From positions 1 to 64,000 of the forward strand of contig NZ_VMOA01000004.1 of assembly GCF_020662345.1 (NCBI RefSeq): a stretch of 64,000 nucleotides of DNA. The letters run 5' to 3'. Source of the DNA: Methylobacterium sp. W2 (lineage in GTDB: Bacteria; Pseudomonadota; Alphaproteobacteria; Rhizobiales; Beijerinckiaceae). Each line of letters starts with the position of its first letter. Within the stretch, counting starts at the first letter, position 1. The notes beneath the pieces are model-generated. The model had not been told where the DNA came from. It made no database searches and saw only the letters and a list, made by a program, of their open reading frames with translations. This document shows positions 36,618-46,757 of the stretch, piece after piece. The translations under genes were made by a program, and so were the position numbers.

Positions 36618-37577
36618 TTACAGCGGATCGGCGACGCTGTCACGGTTCGCCCCGGCATCGTCGCGAAACGCCGCGGTCCCGGCGGGCGCCTGAGCCCGGA
36701 AGAAACTCGCCAGATGCGACAGGCCGGCGGCGCGCGGATCGCTGGACCGCCAGGCGAGCGCGATGGTCCGGCCCGGTCCATCCACATCGAAGCTGCGCGT
36801 CACGGTGAGACCGCTGGCATCGGCCCCGGCCGGCACGGCGAGGGCGGGGAGGAGGGTGTAGCCGGCACCGGCCGCGACCATCGAGCGCAGCGTCTCGAGC
36901 GAGGTGGCGTGGCGCCCGGCCGCCGAGCCGGCGCCACACGCGGCAACGGCCTGATCGCGCAGGCAATTCCCCTCGTCGAGGAGAAGCAGGTCCGGCCCGG
37001 CGATGTCGGTTGCCCGCAAGGCCCCGCCCTGGGCGAGGGCATGGTCGGCGGGGCAGGCCAGCAGGAACGGCTCGATGAACAGGGGCGAGACGGTCAGCCC
37101 GGAGGTCGGGACCGGCAGGGAGATCAGTGCCGCATCGATCCGGCCATCGCGAAGTCCTTCCAAAATCTCCGCGGTCCTGGCCTCGCTCAGCGCCAGGGAC
37201 AGGACGGGAAATTCCTGCCTCAACGTCCGAAGCACGAGGGGAAACAGGTAGGGGCCGAGGGTCTGGATCGCCGCGAGGACGAGGCGGCCGGTGAGCGGCG
37301 CGCCGCGCCCTTCGCTTGCCAGGGCCAGCAGGCGCTGCGCCTCGGCCAGCACGGTGCGCGCCTGCCGGACGATGCTCTGCCCCGCCGGTGTCAGCATGAC
37401 CCGTCGGTTGCCACGCTCGAACAGGACGAGGCCCAGGGCTTCCTCGAGCTTGCGCACCTGCACGCTCAGCGTGGGCTGGCTGACGTTGCAGCGTTCGGCC
37501 GCCCGGCCGAAGTGGCTCTCGTCGGCCACGGCCACGGCATATTCCAGATCCCGGAGGGACAGACCCGACACGTTCAT
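36618..37577 (-). CDS. oxyR: Peroxide-sensing LysR-type regulator OxyR
   Basis: A 319-residue LysR-family activator. The winged helix-turn-helix is [21 protein letters not shown] (residues about 21-41). The redox pair typical of OxyR is present as C205-L-R-D-Q and C214 nine residues later (equivalent to E. coli Cys199 and Cys208), so it should sense H2O2 by disulfide formation. It is divergent from katA, and an OxyR-type site overlaps its own start codon, predicting autoregulation together with catalase induction. The C-terminal 30 residues are an unconserved Ala/Asp-rich tail. Confidence 0.92.
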   Translation of the reverse strand: MNVSGLSLRDLEYAVAVADESHFGRAAERCNVSQPTLSVQVRKLEEALGLVLFERGNRRVMLTPAGQSIVRQARTVLAEAQRLLALASEGRGAPLTGRLVLAAIQTLGPYLFPLVLRTLRQEFPVLSLALSEARTAEILEGLRDGRIDAALISLPVPTSGLTVSPLFIEPFLLACPADHALAQGGALRATDIAGPDLLLLDEGNCLRDQAVAACGAGSAAGRHATSLETLRSMVAAGAGYTLLPALAVPAGADASGLTVTRSFDVDGPGRTIALAWRSSDPRAAGLSHLASFFRAQAPAGTAAFRDDAGANRDSVADPL

Positions 37578-37612
37578 AGGCTCTATCTATCGCAGCCTTT
37601 GCGACGATGCAT
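37576..37612. promoter_or_regulatory. OxyR-type binding site between oxyR and katA
   Basis: The E. coli OxyR pattern is four ATAG/CTAT-like tetranucleotides separated by 7 bases. Here ATAG (37576-37579), CTAT (37587-37590), TTTG (37598-37601) and GCAT (37609-37612) keep exact spacing, with the first two perfect and 12 of 16 positions matched overall. It overlaps the oxyR start codon (37575-37577) and lies about 115 bases before katA. Confidence 0.6.
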
Positions 37613-37725
37613 TAGCCAAACGATCGAGCGCGGTTCATAAGGGTGTCTCAGAACGATTCCAGGATGGCGCGGCGACGCCGCACGCCCGATCCGGATCGTC
37701 CCGACATTTCAGGAGAGAGTTCCGC

Positions 37726-39315
37726 ATGAGCGATCAACGCCCGATACTGACCACCCGCCAGGGCCATCCGGTCCGTGACAACCAGAGTACGCGCACGGTC
37801 GGCGAGCGGGGACCTGCGACCCTTGAGAACTATCAGTTCATCGAGAAGATCACTCATTTCGACCGCGAGCGCATTCCGGAGCGCGTTGTCCATGCCCGCG
37901 GCGCCGGCGCACACGGCTATTTCGAAGCCTACGGCAAGATCGGCAACGAGCCGGCTTCCAAGTACACCCGCGCTCGCGTGTTGAACGAGACCGGCGTGAA
38001 GACGCCGATGTTCGTGCGCTTCTCCACCGTGGCCGGTGCCAAGGAGAGCCCGGAGACTGAGCGCGACCCGCGCGGCTTCGCGGTGAAGTTCAAGACCGTC
38101 GACGGAAACTGGGATCTCGTCGGCAACAACCTCAAGGTCTTCTTCATCCGCGACGCGATCAAGTTCCCCGATATGATCCACGCGTTCAAGCCGGATCCGG
38201 TGACGAACCGCCAGGAGGCATGGCGCTTCTTCGACTTCGTGGCCCAGCACCCCGAAGCGATCCACATGGTGACGCATCTGAAGTCGCCCTGGGGCATCCC
38301 CGCGAATTACCGCGAGATGGAGGGCTCGGGCGTCAACACCTACAAGCTCGTCAACGACCAGGGCGAAGCGGTGCTGTGCAAGTTTCATTGGGAGCCGAAG
38401 CAGGGCATCCGCAACCTGACCTCGGCCCAGGCCTCTGAGATCCAGGCCAAGGATGTCGGACACGCTACCCGCGACCTCTACGACAACATCTCCAAGGGCA
38501 ACTTCCCCGAGTGGGAATTCTGCGTGCAGATCATGCCGGACGGGCCGAACGACCACCTGTCGTTCGATCCCCTCGACGATACCAAGCTGTGGCCGGTCGA
38601 GGACTTCCCGCTGCTGCCGGTGGGCCGGATGGTGCTGGACCGCGTGCCGGACAACTTCTTCGCGGAAGTCGAGCAGTCGGCCTTCGGCACCGGCGTGCTC
38701 GTGGACGGCATCGACTTCTCGGACGACAAGATGCTTCAGGGCCGCACGCTGTCCTATTCGGACACCCAGCGCTACCGCGTCGGCGCGAACTACCTGCAGC
38801 TGCCGATCAACGCGCCCCAGCCCGGCGTGAAGGTCTATTCGAACCAGCGCGACGGCCAGATGACCTACGGCGTCGACGGCACCGGCCGGAACCGCCACAT
38901 CAACTACGAGCCCTCCACCCTAGGCGAAGGCCTCGCTGAGGCTCCGAAGCCGGCCAAGGACTACCATCAGCCGGTGCAGGGCCAGCTCGGCCGCTTCCAG
39001 ACCTCGCGCACGGAGGACGATTACACCCAGGCCGGCGTTCGGTACCGTTCGTTCCAGGATTGGGAGCGTGACGACCTGATCGCCAATCTCGTGGGCGACA
39101 TGAAGCAGTGCCCTGAGCCCATCCAGTTACGGATGGTCTGGCATTTCTGGCATGCCGACGAGGATTACGGTCGTCGCGTCGCCGAGGGTGCGGGCATCGA
39201 TCTGGAGAAGGCTAAGGCCCTTCCGCCGCTTCCGGGCCGCGCGGCTCCGGGCAAGCGTCTCCAGGCCGAGACCTACACCGATGGCAGCCACGCTCACCGC
39301 GTCGCCGCCGAATAA
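37726..39315 (+). CDS. katA: Monofunctional heme catalase
   Basis: A 529-residue heme catalase that dismutates H2O2. The distal catalytic His is in [17 protein letters not shown], the catalytic Asn in [20 protein letters not shown], and the proximal heme Tyr in [15 protein letters not shown]. The length is that of small-subunit clade 3 catalases. ATG 37726 has AGGAGAG upstream; the frame stays open 145 codons earlier but through the oxyR antisense region, so the longer form is rejected. Divergent from oxyR, with an OxyR-type site between them. A strong terminator follows. Confidence 0.96.
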   Translation: MSDQRPILTTRQGHPVRDNQSTRTVGERGPATLENYQFIEKITHFDRERIPERVVHARGAGAHGYFEAYGKIGNEPASKYTRARVLNETGVKTPMFVRFSTVAGAKESPETERDPRGFAVKFKTVDGNWDLVGNNLKVFFIRDAIKFPDMIHAFKPDPVTNRQEAWRFFDFVAQHPEAIHMVTHLKSPWGIPANYREMEGSGVNTYKLVNDQGEAVLCKFHWEPKQGIRNLTSAQASEIQAKDVGHATRDLYDNISKGNFPEWEFCVQIMPDGPNDHLSFDPLDDTKLWPVEDFPLLPVGRMVLDRVPDNFFAEVEQSAFGTGVLVDGIDFSDDKMLQGRTLSYSDTQRYRVGANYLQLPINAPQPGVKVYSNQRDGQMTYGVDGTGRNRHINYEPSTLGEGLAEAPKPAKDYHQPVQGQLGRFQTSRTEDDYTQAGVRYRSFQDWERDDLIANLVGDMKQCPEPIQLRMVWHFWHADEDYGRRVAEGAGIDLEKAKALPPLPGRAAPGKRLQAETYTDGSHAHRVAAE

Positions 39316-39344
39316 GCTCCGATCGTTCGGACTGAACCGTGACC

Positions 39345-39378
39345 TCCCCGCGATCCTCGTGATCGCGGGGATTTTTTT
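39345..39378. terminator. Intrinsic terminator after katA
   Basis: TCCCCGCGATC (39345-39355) pairs with GATCGCGGGGA (39361-39371), five-base loop, followed by seven T residues. Ends katA; the convergent MFS gene stops at 39385. Confidence 0.92.
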
Positions 39379-39384
39379 ATAGAG

Positions 39385-40608
39385 TCATTCCGCGGCGGGA
39401 GGGGCTCCGACCTTCCGGTCGCGGCCCGCGCCGAGGGCGAAGATTCCGGACGCCAGGGCGATGGCGCAGAACAGACCGGCCGAGACGCGCCAGCCGCCGA
39501 ACAGGTCGTGCGCCAAGCCGAATCCCAGCGGACCGAGGGCGGCTATGGAATAGCCCACCGCCTGGGACATGGCCGAGAGGTCGGCCGCGCCGACCACGTC
39601 GCGGGCGCGCAGCACCACGATGGTGAGGGCGAGGCCGAACAGGCCGCCTATCCCCAGTCCGAGCCCGATGCCGAACGGGAGAACGAAGGCGACAGGGCCA
39701 TCGACGAGGGCGAGGAAACTCGCTGCCGAGAGGACGAGAAGGGCGATCGCGATACCGCGCTGGTCCCGGAGCCGCGCCGCGAGGGCCGGGACGAGGAGGG
39801 CGCTCGGCGCCTGCCCAATGCTCATGACCGAGGTGACGAACCCGGCCTCCACCGCCGAGAGGCCACGGCTCTGGAGCAAGACCGGGAGCCAGCCGAACGT
39901 GATGTAGGCGAGGGACGATTGCAGGCCCATGAATCCGGTGACCTGCCAGGCGAGGGAATCGCGCCAGAGCGGGCGGCGTCGGGCGGCGGGCGGCCCCTTC
40001 TCCCGGTGGGGCACGAAGACGATCCAGGCGAGGGCCGCCGCCACGGCGGGCACGGCCCAGACCGCCATCGCCCGCGTCCAGCCTCCGAAGGCATTGGCCA
40101 GGGGCACCGCCGATCCGGCGCCCGTCGCCGCGCCGAGGCAGAGGACCATGGTGTAGAGGCCGGTCATCAACCCGGCCTGCCCGGAGAAGTCCCGCTTCAC
40201 CAGCCCGGGCAACAGGACACCAGCGAGGCCAATCCCGACGGCCGCGATACAGGCCCCGGCAAATAGGGGCGGAAGCCCTCCGAGACCGCGCAGGGCCGAG
40301 CCGAGGGCGATGACCAGGATCGCGACCAACACACCACGCTCCGCCCCCGTCCGCCGGACCATAATCGGGCCGAGCACGCAGGCGAGGCCGAGGCACAGGA
40401 CCGGCAGGGTCGTCAGGAATGCCGCTCCGGCGGCGGTCAAGCCGGTCTCGGCGCGGATGGCGTCGAGCAGGGGGCCGACGGAGGTGAGGGCGGGGCGCAT
40501 GTTGAACGCGACCAGCATCATCCCGAGCCCGACGAGGACGGGACGGGCGGTTCGGAATGTCGGTTCGGTCACGCGATGCGGGGCTTTCACGAGTTGCGAC
40601 GCCTTCAA
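39385..40608 (-). CDS. MFS transporter, CynX/NimT family
   Basis: A 407-residue 12-helix major facilitator protein. It begins with LVGLGMMLVAFNMRPALTSVGPLLDAIRAETGLTAAGAAFLTTLPVLCLGL, the N-M-R-P pattern of the CynX/NimT (cyanate / 2-nitroimidazole) group. Substrate cannot be told. Start codon uncertain: TTG 40608 overlaps the lnt stop (TTGA), while GTG 40590 and GTG 40572 are alternatives with no clear ribosome binding site. It occupies the place downstream of lnt where other Hyphomicrobiales usually carry an HTH regulator and metK. Confidence 0.85.
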   Translation of the reverse strand: MKASQLVKAPHRVTEPTFRTARPVLVGLGMMLVAFNMRPALTSVGPLLDAIRAETGLTAAGAAFLTTLPVLCLGLACVLGPIMVRRTGAERGVLVAILVIALGSALRGLGGLPPLFAGACIAAVGIGLAGVLLPGLVKRDFSGQAGLMTGLYTMVLCLGAATGAGSAVPLANAFGGWTRAMAVWAVPAVAAALAWIVFVPHREKGPPAARRRPLWRDSLAWQVTGFMGLQSSLAYITFGWLPVLLQSRGLSAVEAGFVTSVMSIGQAPSALLVPALAARLRDQRGIAIALLVLSAASFLALVDGPVAFVLPFGIGLGLGIGGLFGLALTIVVLRARDVVGAADLSAMSQAVGYSIAALGPLGFGLAHDLFGGWRVSAGLFCAIALASGIFALGAGRDRKVGAPPAAE

Positions 40609-42296
40609 GGGTCGCGACGTTTGGCCAGGAGAGCGAAGAGGCCGACGCCGGCAAGCATCCCAGCAAAGGGCAGGTCACGCAGGACGGCATAGCGGGTGCG
40701 GCCTGGCAACCGGACGGGAAGGTCCGCGTCGAGGATTCCTTCGACACCCACGGGTAGGCTGGCGGTAATGCGGCCATAGGGATCGACCACCGCCGAGATG
40801 CCGGTGTTGGCGTCGCGCACTAACGGCAATCCCTCCTCGACGGCCCGCAACCTGGCCTGGGCGAAGTGCTGGCGCGGACCCGGCGTATCGCCGAACCAGG
40901 CATCGTTAGTAAGGTTCAGGATCAGCCCCGGCACGGGCGCCGGACCGTCAGGGGCATGTCCGGGCAGGATCTCGCCGGGAAAGATCGCCTCGTAGCAGAT
41001 CGTGGCGACGACGGGGGGAAGCCCCGTCACGTCGAGGAGACGCTGGCCGGAGCGGGCGCCGGGCGTGAACCCGCCGGGGATCGACACGAACTGGCGCAGG
41101 CCCACTGCTCTCAAGGCGGCGTCGAGGGGTCCTGGCAGATACTCGCCGAAGGGTACGAGATGAACCTTGTCGTAGATGTCGCCGAGCTTCTGACCGGACG
41201 AGATCGTCAGGATCGAATTGAAGAAGCGCGGGCGCTCGTTGGGCAACGGCTCTTCGGCACGCGCCGCGCCGGTAATGAGCTGCCGCCCGGGCGGAAAGGC
41301 GGCGGCGATTCGTGTTAGGGAATCCGGGTCGCGCTGGATCAGGAAGGGAAACGCCGATTCCGGCCAGATCACATGCGTGACGTCGGCGATGCCGGTCCGG
41401 TCCGGGGCGGCGGCGCGATCACTAAGGCCGATATACCAGTCGATGATGTCCGCACGGTTCTCGGGCCGGAACTTGGCGTCCTGGTTGAGGTTCGGCTGGA
41501 CCAAGCGCAGGCGCACCCCCGGCACGGTGGCGGTGGGGGTCGCGGGCAGGCGCGCGGCGCCGAACAGGGCCATCACCGCCAGTCCGGCACAGGCGACCAG
41601 GGCCGGCCCGTAGCGCCCGCGCGCCGTTTCCCCCGTGGCGAGGGTTGCGGGCGCGCCTGTGATCAGGACAGCCAGAAGCGTGAGGCCATAAAGCCCGATC
41701 GCGGATGCGGATTGCATCAGCCACAGGTTCTGGCCGAGGGCCATGCCGAGCGTGTTCCAGGGAAACCCGGTGAAGAGGTGGCCGCGCAGCCATTCGCACG
41801 CGGAGAGGCCGACGGCGAGGGCAGCGATACGCGCCGGTCCATGCGACCAGAGCAGCCGCGCGAGCGCGAAACCCGCCGCGTAGAACAGCGCCAGCACGGC
41901 GGGCAGGCCGATCACGCCAAGGGGCAACGCCCATAGGAACTCGTCCGCCTCCACCAGGAAAGCGGAGCCGAGCCACCACAGGCCGGCGGTGAGATAGCCG
42001 AAGCCCCAGGCCCAGCCGATGACGGCGCAGGCGAGGATCGCGCCGCGATTTCCCCGCCGCCCCGTCGCCGCGCCGTCGATCAGCCAGACGGCGAGGCTCA
42101 GCGACAGGACGAGAGCAGGCAGGGCGCCGAAAGGCGGCATCGCCAACGCGCCGACGGCACCGGATGCGATGGCGACGAGGATGCGGCGCCAGCCGGAGGT
42201 GAGCATGATCCATTGCGCGAGGTACGCGAGCGGTCCCGTCGCGCTTCCGCGCACGGGCGCCTGGCGCGACCCGGCACCGTCGAAGGCGTAGCTCAT
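40605..42296 (-). CDS. lnt: Apolipoprotein N-acyltransferase
   Basis: Lnt adds the third acyl chain to lipoproteins at the periplasmic face of the inner membrane. 563 residues: a helical N-terminal half with about eight segments, then the carbon-nitrogen hydrolase domain with the catalytic triad in VIWPESAFPFLI (Glu), YDKVHLVPFGEYLP (Lys) and ATICYEAIFPGE (Cys). NLTNDAWFGDTPGPRQHFAQARLRAVE is standard. Last core gene of the miaB-phoH-ybeY-corC-lnt block; a nested palindrome lies just upstream. Confidence 0.94.
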   Translation of the reverse strand: MSYAFDGAGSRQAPVRGSATGPLAYLAQWIMLTSGWRRILVAIASGAVGALAMPPFGALPALVLSLSLAVWLIDGAATGRRGNRGAILACAVIGWAWGFGYLTAGLWWLGSAFLVEADEFLWALPLGVIGLPAVLALFYAAGFALARLLWSHGPARIAALAVGLSACEWLRGHLFTGFPWNTLGMALGQNLWLMQSASAIGLYGLTLLAVLITGAPATLATGETARGRYGPALVACAGLAVMALFGAARLPATPTATVPGVRLRLVQPNLNQDAKFRPENRADIIDWYIGLSDRAAAPDRTGIADVTHVIWPESAFPFLIQRDPDSLTRIAAAFPPGRQLITGAARAEEPLPNERPRFFNSILTISSGQKLGDIYDKVHLVPFGEYLPGPLDAALRAVGLRQFVSIPGGFTPGARSGQRLLDVTGLPPVVATICYEAIFPGEILPGHAPDGPAPVPGLILNLTNDAWFGDTPGPRQHFAQARLRAVEEGLPLVRDANTGISAVVDPYGRITASLPVGVEGILDADLPVRLPGRTRYAVLRDLPFAGMLAGVGLFALLAKRRDP

Positions 42297-42318
42297 CTTC
42301 GGGTCATCCCGGCTGGAG

Positions 42319-42362
42319 CATCAGCCCGAGACGTGACCGTCACGTTTCGGGAAAAGCTGATG
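42319..42362. repeat. Nested palindrome between corC and lnt
   Basis: Outer arms CATCAGC (42319-42325) and GCTGATG (42356-42362) enclose a 12-base inner stem, CCGAGACGTGAC with GTCACGTTTCGG, with a single G-T wobble and one central base. This REP-like layout is typical of dispersed intergenic elements in large alphaproteobacterial genomes, but I see no second copy in this window. Confidence 0.55.
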
Positions 42363-42413
42363 TGAGACGAAAGCCTGGCGCAGGATCCGGAGCGCTCGAT
42401 CCGGAACGAGGCG

Positions 42414-43538
42414 CTACGAGGCTTCGGCGATCGGACCGCTGCTCGGCGGCGGCAGGGCCAGGGGTATGAGCGGAGCGATCTTCATCGGGCCGCGATGCAG
42501 CCGCAACCGCTTCACCCGGCGCGGATCGGCGTCGAGCACCTCGAATTCGAGGTCGCCCGGCCCGGTGATGAGTTCGCCGCGCGAGGGTACGCGCCCGGCC
42601 AGCGTGACGATGAGGCCACCGATCGTGTCGATCTCCTCGGCCATCTCGCCCACCGCCGCGACGAGATCGACGCCGCTCACCTCGGATACCTCGGCGAGTC
42701 CGGCGCGGGCATCGGCGATGAACACGTCGGCATCGCCCTCGACGCGCTGAACTAGGTGACCTTCGGCCACGTCATGCTCGTCCTCGATATCGCCGACCAC
42801 CATCTCGATGAGGTCTTCGATGGAGATGAGCCCGTCGGTCCCGCCATATTCGTCGATGACGAGGGCCATGTGCGTGCGCGTCGCCTGCATCCGCACTAGG
42901 AGATCGATGGCGGGCATGGATGGCGGCACGAACAGGACGGGACGCTGGATCCGGGTCGAAGCCAGGGTCGCCGAGAGATCGACATTGCCGAGGTTGAGCG
43001 CCTTCAACGCGCGGGTGCCCCGGCGCGGGCGCGGGGGCACGACGGCGACGACATCGCCCGATGTGTCGGGGAGGGCGCTGACGACGGCGGCGCTCGGACG
43101 ACGGATGGTCGCCTCGGCCCTGGCGGCGATGTGATCGACGAAGTCGCGGATGTGGACCATGCCGCGCGGATCGTCGAGGGTTTCACCATAAACCGGGAGC
43201 CGCGAATGACCGGCGGTGCGGAAGAGCTTGAGCAGATCGCCGAGGCTCGTCTCCATGGAGACGGCGACGATGTCCGCACGCGGAATCATCACGTCGTCCA
43301 CCCGCACCTTGTGCAGCCCGAGGACGTTCTTGAGCATGGCCCGCTCGAGGGGGGAGAACACGTTCTCGCCCGAATCGGGTTCGGCCAGCGCATCCTCGAT
43401 GTCGTCGCGCAACGAATCGCGCGGCCGGAGATGGAAGGCGTGCAGCAGGCGGTCGTACCAGGGCTCGCGCGCCTGCGCCTCACCGTCACCGCTACTGGGC
43501 GCAGCCTGAGCCGCGCCGCGACTTCGATCGTTCGTCAT
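42414..43538 (-). CDS. corC: CorC/HlyC-family CBS domain protein
   Basis: A 374-residue cytoplasmic protein with two CBS domains (MIPRADIVAVSMETSLGDLLKLFRTAGHSRLPVY and the second around FVPPSMPAIDLLVRMQATRTHMALVIDEYGG) and a C-terminal CorC_HlyC transporter-associated domain. The usual DUF21/CNNM membrane domain is absent, as in E. coli YbeX/CorC. The family is linked to Mg2+/Co2+ homeostasis and ribosome-related functions. It carries an extra 50-60 residues between the CBS motifs (RRPSAAVVSALPDTSGDVV). Position between ybeY and lnt is conserved. Confidence 0.88.
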   Translation of the reverse strand: MTNDRSRGAAQAAPSSGDGEAQAREPWYDRLLHAFHLRPRDSLRDDIEDALAEPDSGENVFSPLERAMLKNVLGLHKVRVDDVMIPRADIVAVSMETSLGDLLKLFRTAGHSRLPVYGETLDDPRGMVHIRDFVDHIAARAEATIRRPSAAVVSALPDTSGDVVAVVPPRPRRGTRALKALNLGNVDLSATLASTRIQRPVLFVPPSMPAIDLLVRMQATRTHMALVIDEYGGTDGLISIEDLIEMVVGDIEDEHDVAEGHLVQRVEGDADVFIADARAGLAEVSEVSGVDLVAAVGEMAEEIDTIGGLIVTLAGRVPSRGELITGPGDLEFEVLDADPRRVKRLRLHRGPMKIAPLIPLALPPPSSGPIAEAS

Positions 43539-43574
43539 GTCTCTCTGATCTGGGATTGCGGGCGAAATCGCCCC

Positions 43575-44066
43575 TTACTCGGCATAAGGGTCGGGAATAC
43601 CGAGGCCGTGCAGGGCTTCGGTCTCCAGGGCCTCCATGGCGTTCGCGTCCGCGTCGCCGGTCTCATGGTCCTGGCCGAGGAGATGAAGAGTGCCATGGAT
43701 CAGAAGGTGCGCGAGGTGGTCTTGAAGCGGTTTTCCCTGCTTGGCACTCTCGCGCAGCATCGTGTCATACGCAAGAACGACATCGCCGAGGGGCACCGCG
43801 ACACCGGCATGGGCGGGTTGCGGCGGGGCGGGGAAGGACAGGACGTTGGTGGGCTTGTCTTTGCCGCGCCAGGTGCGGTTCAGGTCCTGGACCACGGCGT
43901 CGGTGGTGAGCAGCACGCTCACCTCCACCGGATGATCCGGGGCGTCGGGGGCGATGGCGAGTCCCGCCTCGACCGCACGGACGACGAAGGCTTCGAGGTC
44001 GGACACCACGGTTTGCCAGCGCGGGTCCTCCACGGCGACGTCGATCTCCGATTCGATCACGGGCAT
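43575..44066 (-). CDS. ybeY: Endoribonuclease YbeY
   Basis: A 163-residue zinc-dependent RNase acting in 16S rRNA 3' maturation and ribosome quality control. The metal motif H-x3-H-x5-H is in LIHGTLHLLGQDHET, and the upstream LNRTWRGKDKPTNVLSFP is characteristic. It lies five bases after phoH and 36 bases before corC, in the common order phoH-ybeY-corC. Confidence 0.93.
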   Translation of the reverse strand: MPVIESEIDVAVEDPRWQTVVSDLEAFVVRAVEAGLAIAPDAPDHPVEVSVLLTTDAVVQDLNRTWRGKDKPTNVLSFPAPPQPAHAGVAVPLGDVVLAYDTMLRESAKQGKPLQDHLAHLLIHGTLHLLGQDHETGDADANAMEALETEALHGLGIPDPYAE

Positions 44067-44071
44067 CGGCG

Positions 44072-45181
44072 TCAGGCCAGGGGACGGCGGCGGGACATGG
44101 GCGAGCGATCCGCATCGCCCTCGCCATGGGCGGCGGTTTCATAGGCGGTGACGATGCGGCGAACGAGGTCGTGACGCACGACGTCGACGTCGCGGAAGGT
44201 CACCCGGCCGATCCCCTCGACGCCGTCGAGGATGTTCACGGCTTCCACCAAACCGGATTTCTGGCCGGGCGGCAGATCCACCTGACTCGGATCGCCGGTG
44301 ATGATCATCCGCGAGTTCTCGCCCAGACGCGTGAGGAACATCTTCATCTGCATCGAGGTGGTGTTCTGTGCCTCGTCGAGGAGGACGACCGCGTTCGTCA
44401 GGGTCCGCCCGCGCATGAAGGCCAGCGGCGCGATCTCGATGACGCCGGTCTGCAGGCTGCGGTCCACGTGCCGCGCCTCCATGAAGTCGTAGAGCGCATC
44501 GTAGATCGGGCGCAGGTAGGGATCGACCTTCTCGCGCATGTCGCCGGGCAAGAAGCCGAGGCGCTCGCCGGCCTCGACGGCCGGGCGCGACAGGATCAGC
44601 TTCTCCACATGGCCCTGTTCCAGCAGGGACACCGCGTAGCCCACCGCGAGCCAGGTCTTGCCGGTGCCGGCGGGGCCTTCGGCGAAGACGAGTTCGTGGT
44701 TGCGCAGGAGCTTGATGTAGGTGTCCTGGGCCGCGTTCCTGGCCCGGACGGCGCCGCGCTTGCGCGTGGCGATCTGGTCGAAATGCGGACGGTCCGGCTC
44801 GGCGCTCACTTCGGCCGAGGGGAAGAGGTTGCCCTGAAGCGTCGTCTCCTGGATCGCGCCGTCCACATCGCCGAGGGTGAGGGCGGTGCCGCTCGCCTTC
44901 ACGCGGGCATAGAGCCGCTCGAACACCTTGCGCGCCTTCTCCGCAGCATCCGGTGGACCCTTCACAACCAAGTGGTTGCCCAGAGCCGTGGCGGTGACGG
45001 CGAGACGCCGCTCGATATGGGCAACATTCTGGTCGTATTGGCCGAAGACGAGGCTCGCGAGCCGGTTGTCGTCGAAGGTCAGGGAGACGTCCACCGTCTC
45101 CATGATCTCGCCCATCCGCGCCGCCGGCCCACGCCCGCGCAAGGGCGCCCCCCGTCCAGTCAAACCGTCAGATGCCGGCAC
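44072..45181 (-). CDS. phoH: PhoH family ATPase
   Basis: A 369-residue PhoH-like P-loop protein (YbeZ type), thought to work with YbeY in RNA metabolism. It has an N-terminal KH-like portion, Walker A LVFAEGPAGTGKTWLAVGYA, Walker B VVLLDEAQNTTSMQMKMFL, and sensor motifs MIITGDPSQVDLP. The start is GTG 45181 because AAGGAG lies exactly 7 bases upstream; the internal ATGs at 45115 and 45103 lack a comparable site. A 20-residue non-conserved leader results. Co-transcribed with miaB upstream and ybeY downstream. Confidence 0.92.
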   Translation of the reverse strand: MPASDGLTGRGAPLRGRGPAARMGEIMETVDVSLTFDDNRLASLVFGQYDQNVAHIERRLAVTATALGNHLVVKGPPDAAEKARKVFERLYARVKASGTALTLGDVDGAIQETTLQGNLFPSAEVSAEPDRPHFDQIATRKRGAVRARNAAQDTYIKLLRNHELVFAEGPAGTGKTWLAVGYAVSLLEQGHVEKLILSRPAVEAGERLGFLPGDMREKVDPYLRPIYDALYDFMEARHVDRSLQTGVIEIAPLAFMRGRTLTNAVVLLDEAQNTTSMQMKMFLTRLGENSRMIITGDPSQVDLPPGQKSGLVEAVNILDGVEGIGRVTFRDVDVVRHDLVRRIVTAYETAAHGEGDADRSPMSRRRPLA

Positions 45182-45292
45182 GCCGAGGCTCCTTGCTGTG
45201 AGTATCGCTAGCGTCGCGAGCGAATTGGGACCGGCAGGACGCAGCCGGCCGATCGCCCGGGATGGGGATGCAGTTCCGTGGCATGCGCGCCC

Positions 45293-46633
45293 TCAAGCGG
45301 CCGCCGCCTCGTCGGTGACGGCTTCGCCGAACAGGCTGTTCGAGCCGGCGCGGACCACGCGCACGGGCAGGACGGTACCGATGGTGGCGGCCGGGGCATC
45401 GAACTGGACGGGCAGGAGATGCGGCGTCTTGCCGGCGACCTGTCCCGGATGGCGGCCGGCCTTCTCCACCAACACCTCGACCACATGGCCTACGGCGGAT
45501 GCGTTGAAGGCGTGGCGCTGGGCATCGAGCAACGCCTGGAGGGCTGCGAGGCGCTCGGACTTCACGGCCTCGGGCACGGCGTCCTCCCGTTCGGCGGCCG
45601 GCGTACCGGGGCGCGGGCTGTACTTGAACGAATAGGCCGACGCGAAGCCGATCTCGGCCACGAGTCGCATCGTCTCCTCGAACTCCACATCGGTCTCGCC
45701 GGGAAACCCGACGATGAAATCAGAGGACAGGGCGATGTCCGGCCGGACCCGGCGAACGCGCTCGATGAGCCGGCGATACTCGTCGCTCGTATGCTTGCGG
45801 TTCATCGCCTGAAGCACGCGGGTGGAGCCCGACTGAACCGGCAGGTGCAGATAGGGCATCAAGGCGGCGATCTCCCCATGCGCCCGGATCAGGTCGTCGG
45901 CCATGTCGTTGGGGTGGCTGGTGGTATAGCGCAGGCGCAGGAGGCCGGGAATCGCCTCAAGAGTGCGCATCAGCGCGGGAAGCGTCACCGGAACGCCATC
46001 GGCACCGGCCCCGTGATAGGCGTTGACGTTCTGCCCGATCAGCGTGAGCTCGCGGGCTCCGCCCCGAACGAGTTTGCGCGCTTCGTCCAGGATCGCGTCC
46101 ACGGAGCGCGAGACTTCGGCGCCGCGGGTATAGGGGACAACGCAGAAGGCGCAGAACTTGTCGCAGCCTTCCTGCACGGTCAGGAACGAAGAGACCGCGG
46201 CCGTCCGCCGGACGGGCAGGTGGTCGAACTTGTCCTCGACGGGAAACTCCGTGTCGACCACGCGCGCCGATGCGGAACGGGTGAGGAGATCGGGCAGGCG
46301 ATGATAATTCTGCGGGCCGACGACCACGTCGACCGAGGGCGCCCGCGCCAGGATCTCCTTGCCTTCGGCCTGTGCGACGCAGCCGGCCACCACGATCCGG
46401 GTGTCGAGGCCAGCCTCGGCCCGGGCCGTTTTCAGAACGCGCAGGCGCCCGAGTTCGGAATAGACCTTGTCGGCGGCCTTCTCGCGGATGTGACAGGTGT
46501 TGAGGACGACGACATCCGCCTCCTCGACGCTCTCCGTGGCGGCATAGCCCTGGCTCGCGAGCAGGTCCGACATGCGGCCCGCATCGTAGGCGTTCATCTG
46601 ACAGCCGTAGGATTTGACGAAGGCTTTCTTCAA
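45293..46633 (-). CDS. miaB: tRNA-2-methylthio-N6-dimethylallyladenosine synthase
   Basis: Radical SAM methylthiotransferase that modifies A37 of tRNAs reading UNN codons. The N-terminal cluster cysteines are in [24 protein letters not shown] and [11 protein letters not shown]; the radical SAM C-x3-C-x2-C is [17 protein letters not shown]; a TRAM domain ends the protein. The frame is open to GTG 46711, but TTG 46633 gives the usual start [17 protein letters not shown] and 446 residues, so I prefer it; this choice rests on family similarity, not on a strong ribosome binding site. Confidence 0.92.
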   Translation of the reverse strand: MKKAFVKSYGCQMNAYDAGRMSDLLASQGYAATESVEEADVVVLNTCHIREKAADKVYSELGRLRVLKTARAEAGLDTRIVVAGCVAQAEGKEILARAPSVDVVVGPQNYHRLPDLLTRSASARVVDTEFPVEDKFDHLPVRRTAAVSSFLTVQEGCDKFCAFCVVPYTRGAEVSRSVDAILDEARKLVRGGARELTLIGQNVNAYHGAGADGVPVTLPALMRTLEAIPGLLRLRYTTSHPNDMADDLIRAHGEIAALMPYLHLPVQSGSTRVLQAMNRKHTSDEYRRLIERVRRVRPDIALSSDFIVGFPGETDVEFEETMRLVAEIGFASAYSFKYSPRPGTPAAEREDAVPEAVKSERLAALQALLDAQRHAFNASAVGHVVEVLVEKAGRHPGQVAGKTPHLLPVQFDAPAATIGTVLPVRVVRAGSNSLFGEAVTDEAAAA

Positions 46634-46757
46634 CGCGGTCGTTCCAGCACCGTATAAACCCCGGACATCGCCTGGACGTCCCCTGTTGTGGGCGGTGCTA
46701 GCACGTTTCACCCGGCCCGTCGCTTCCTTGCGACACTACGCACGTGGCCGAGGGGGC

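Noticed and set aside
35532-37640. A 702-codon open frame on the plus strand opposite the AbrB-type gene and oxyR
   Set aside because: Gly/Arg/Glu-rich low-complexity translation, antisense to recognised genes, no start context.
37291-37725. N-terminal extension of the catalase frame
   Set aside because: It runs antisense through oxyR and its promoter; the AGGAGAG before ATG 37726 and family length define the true start.
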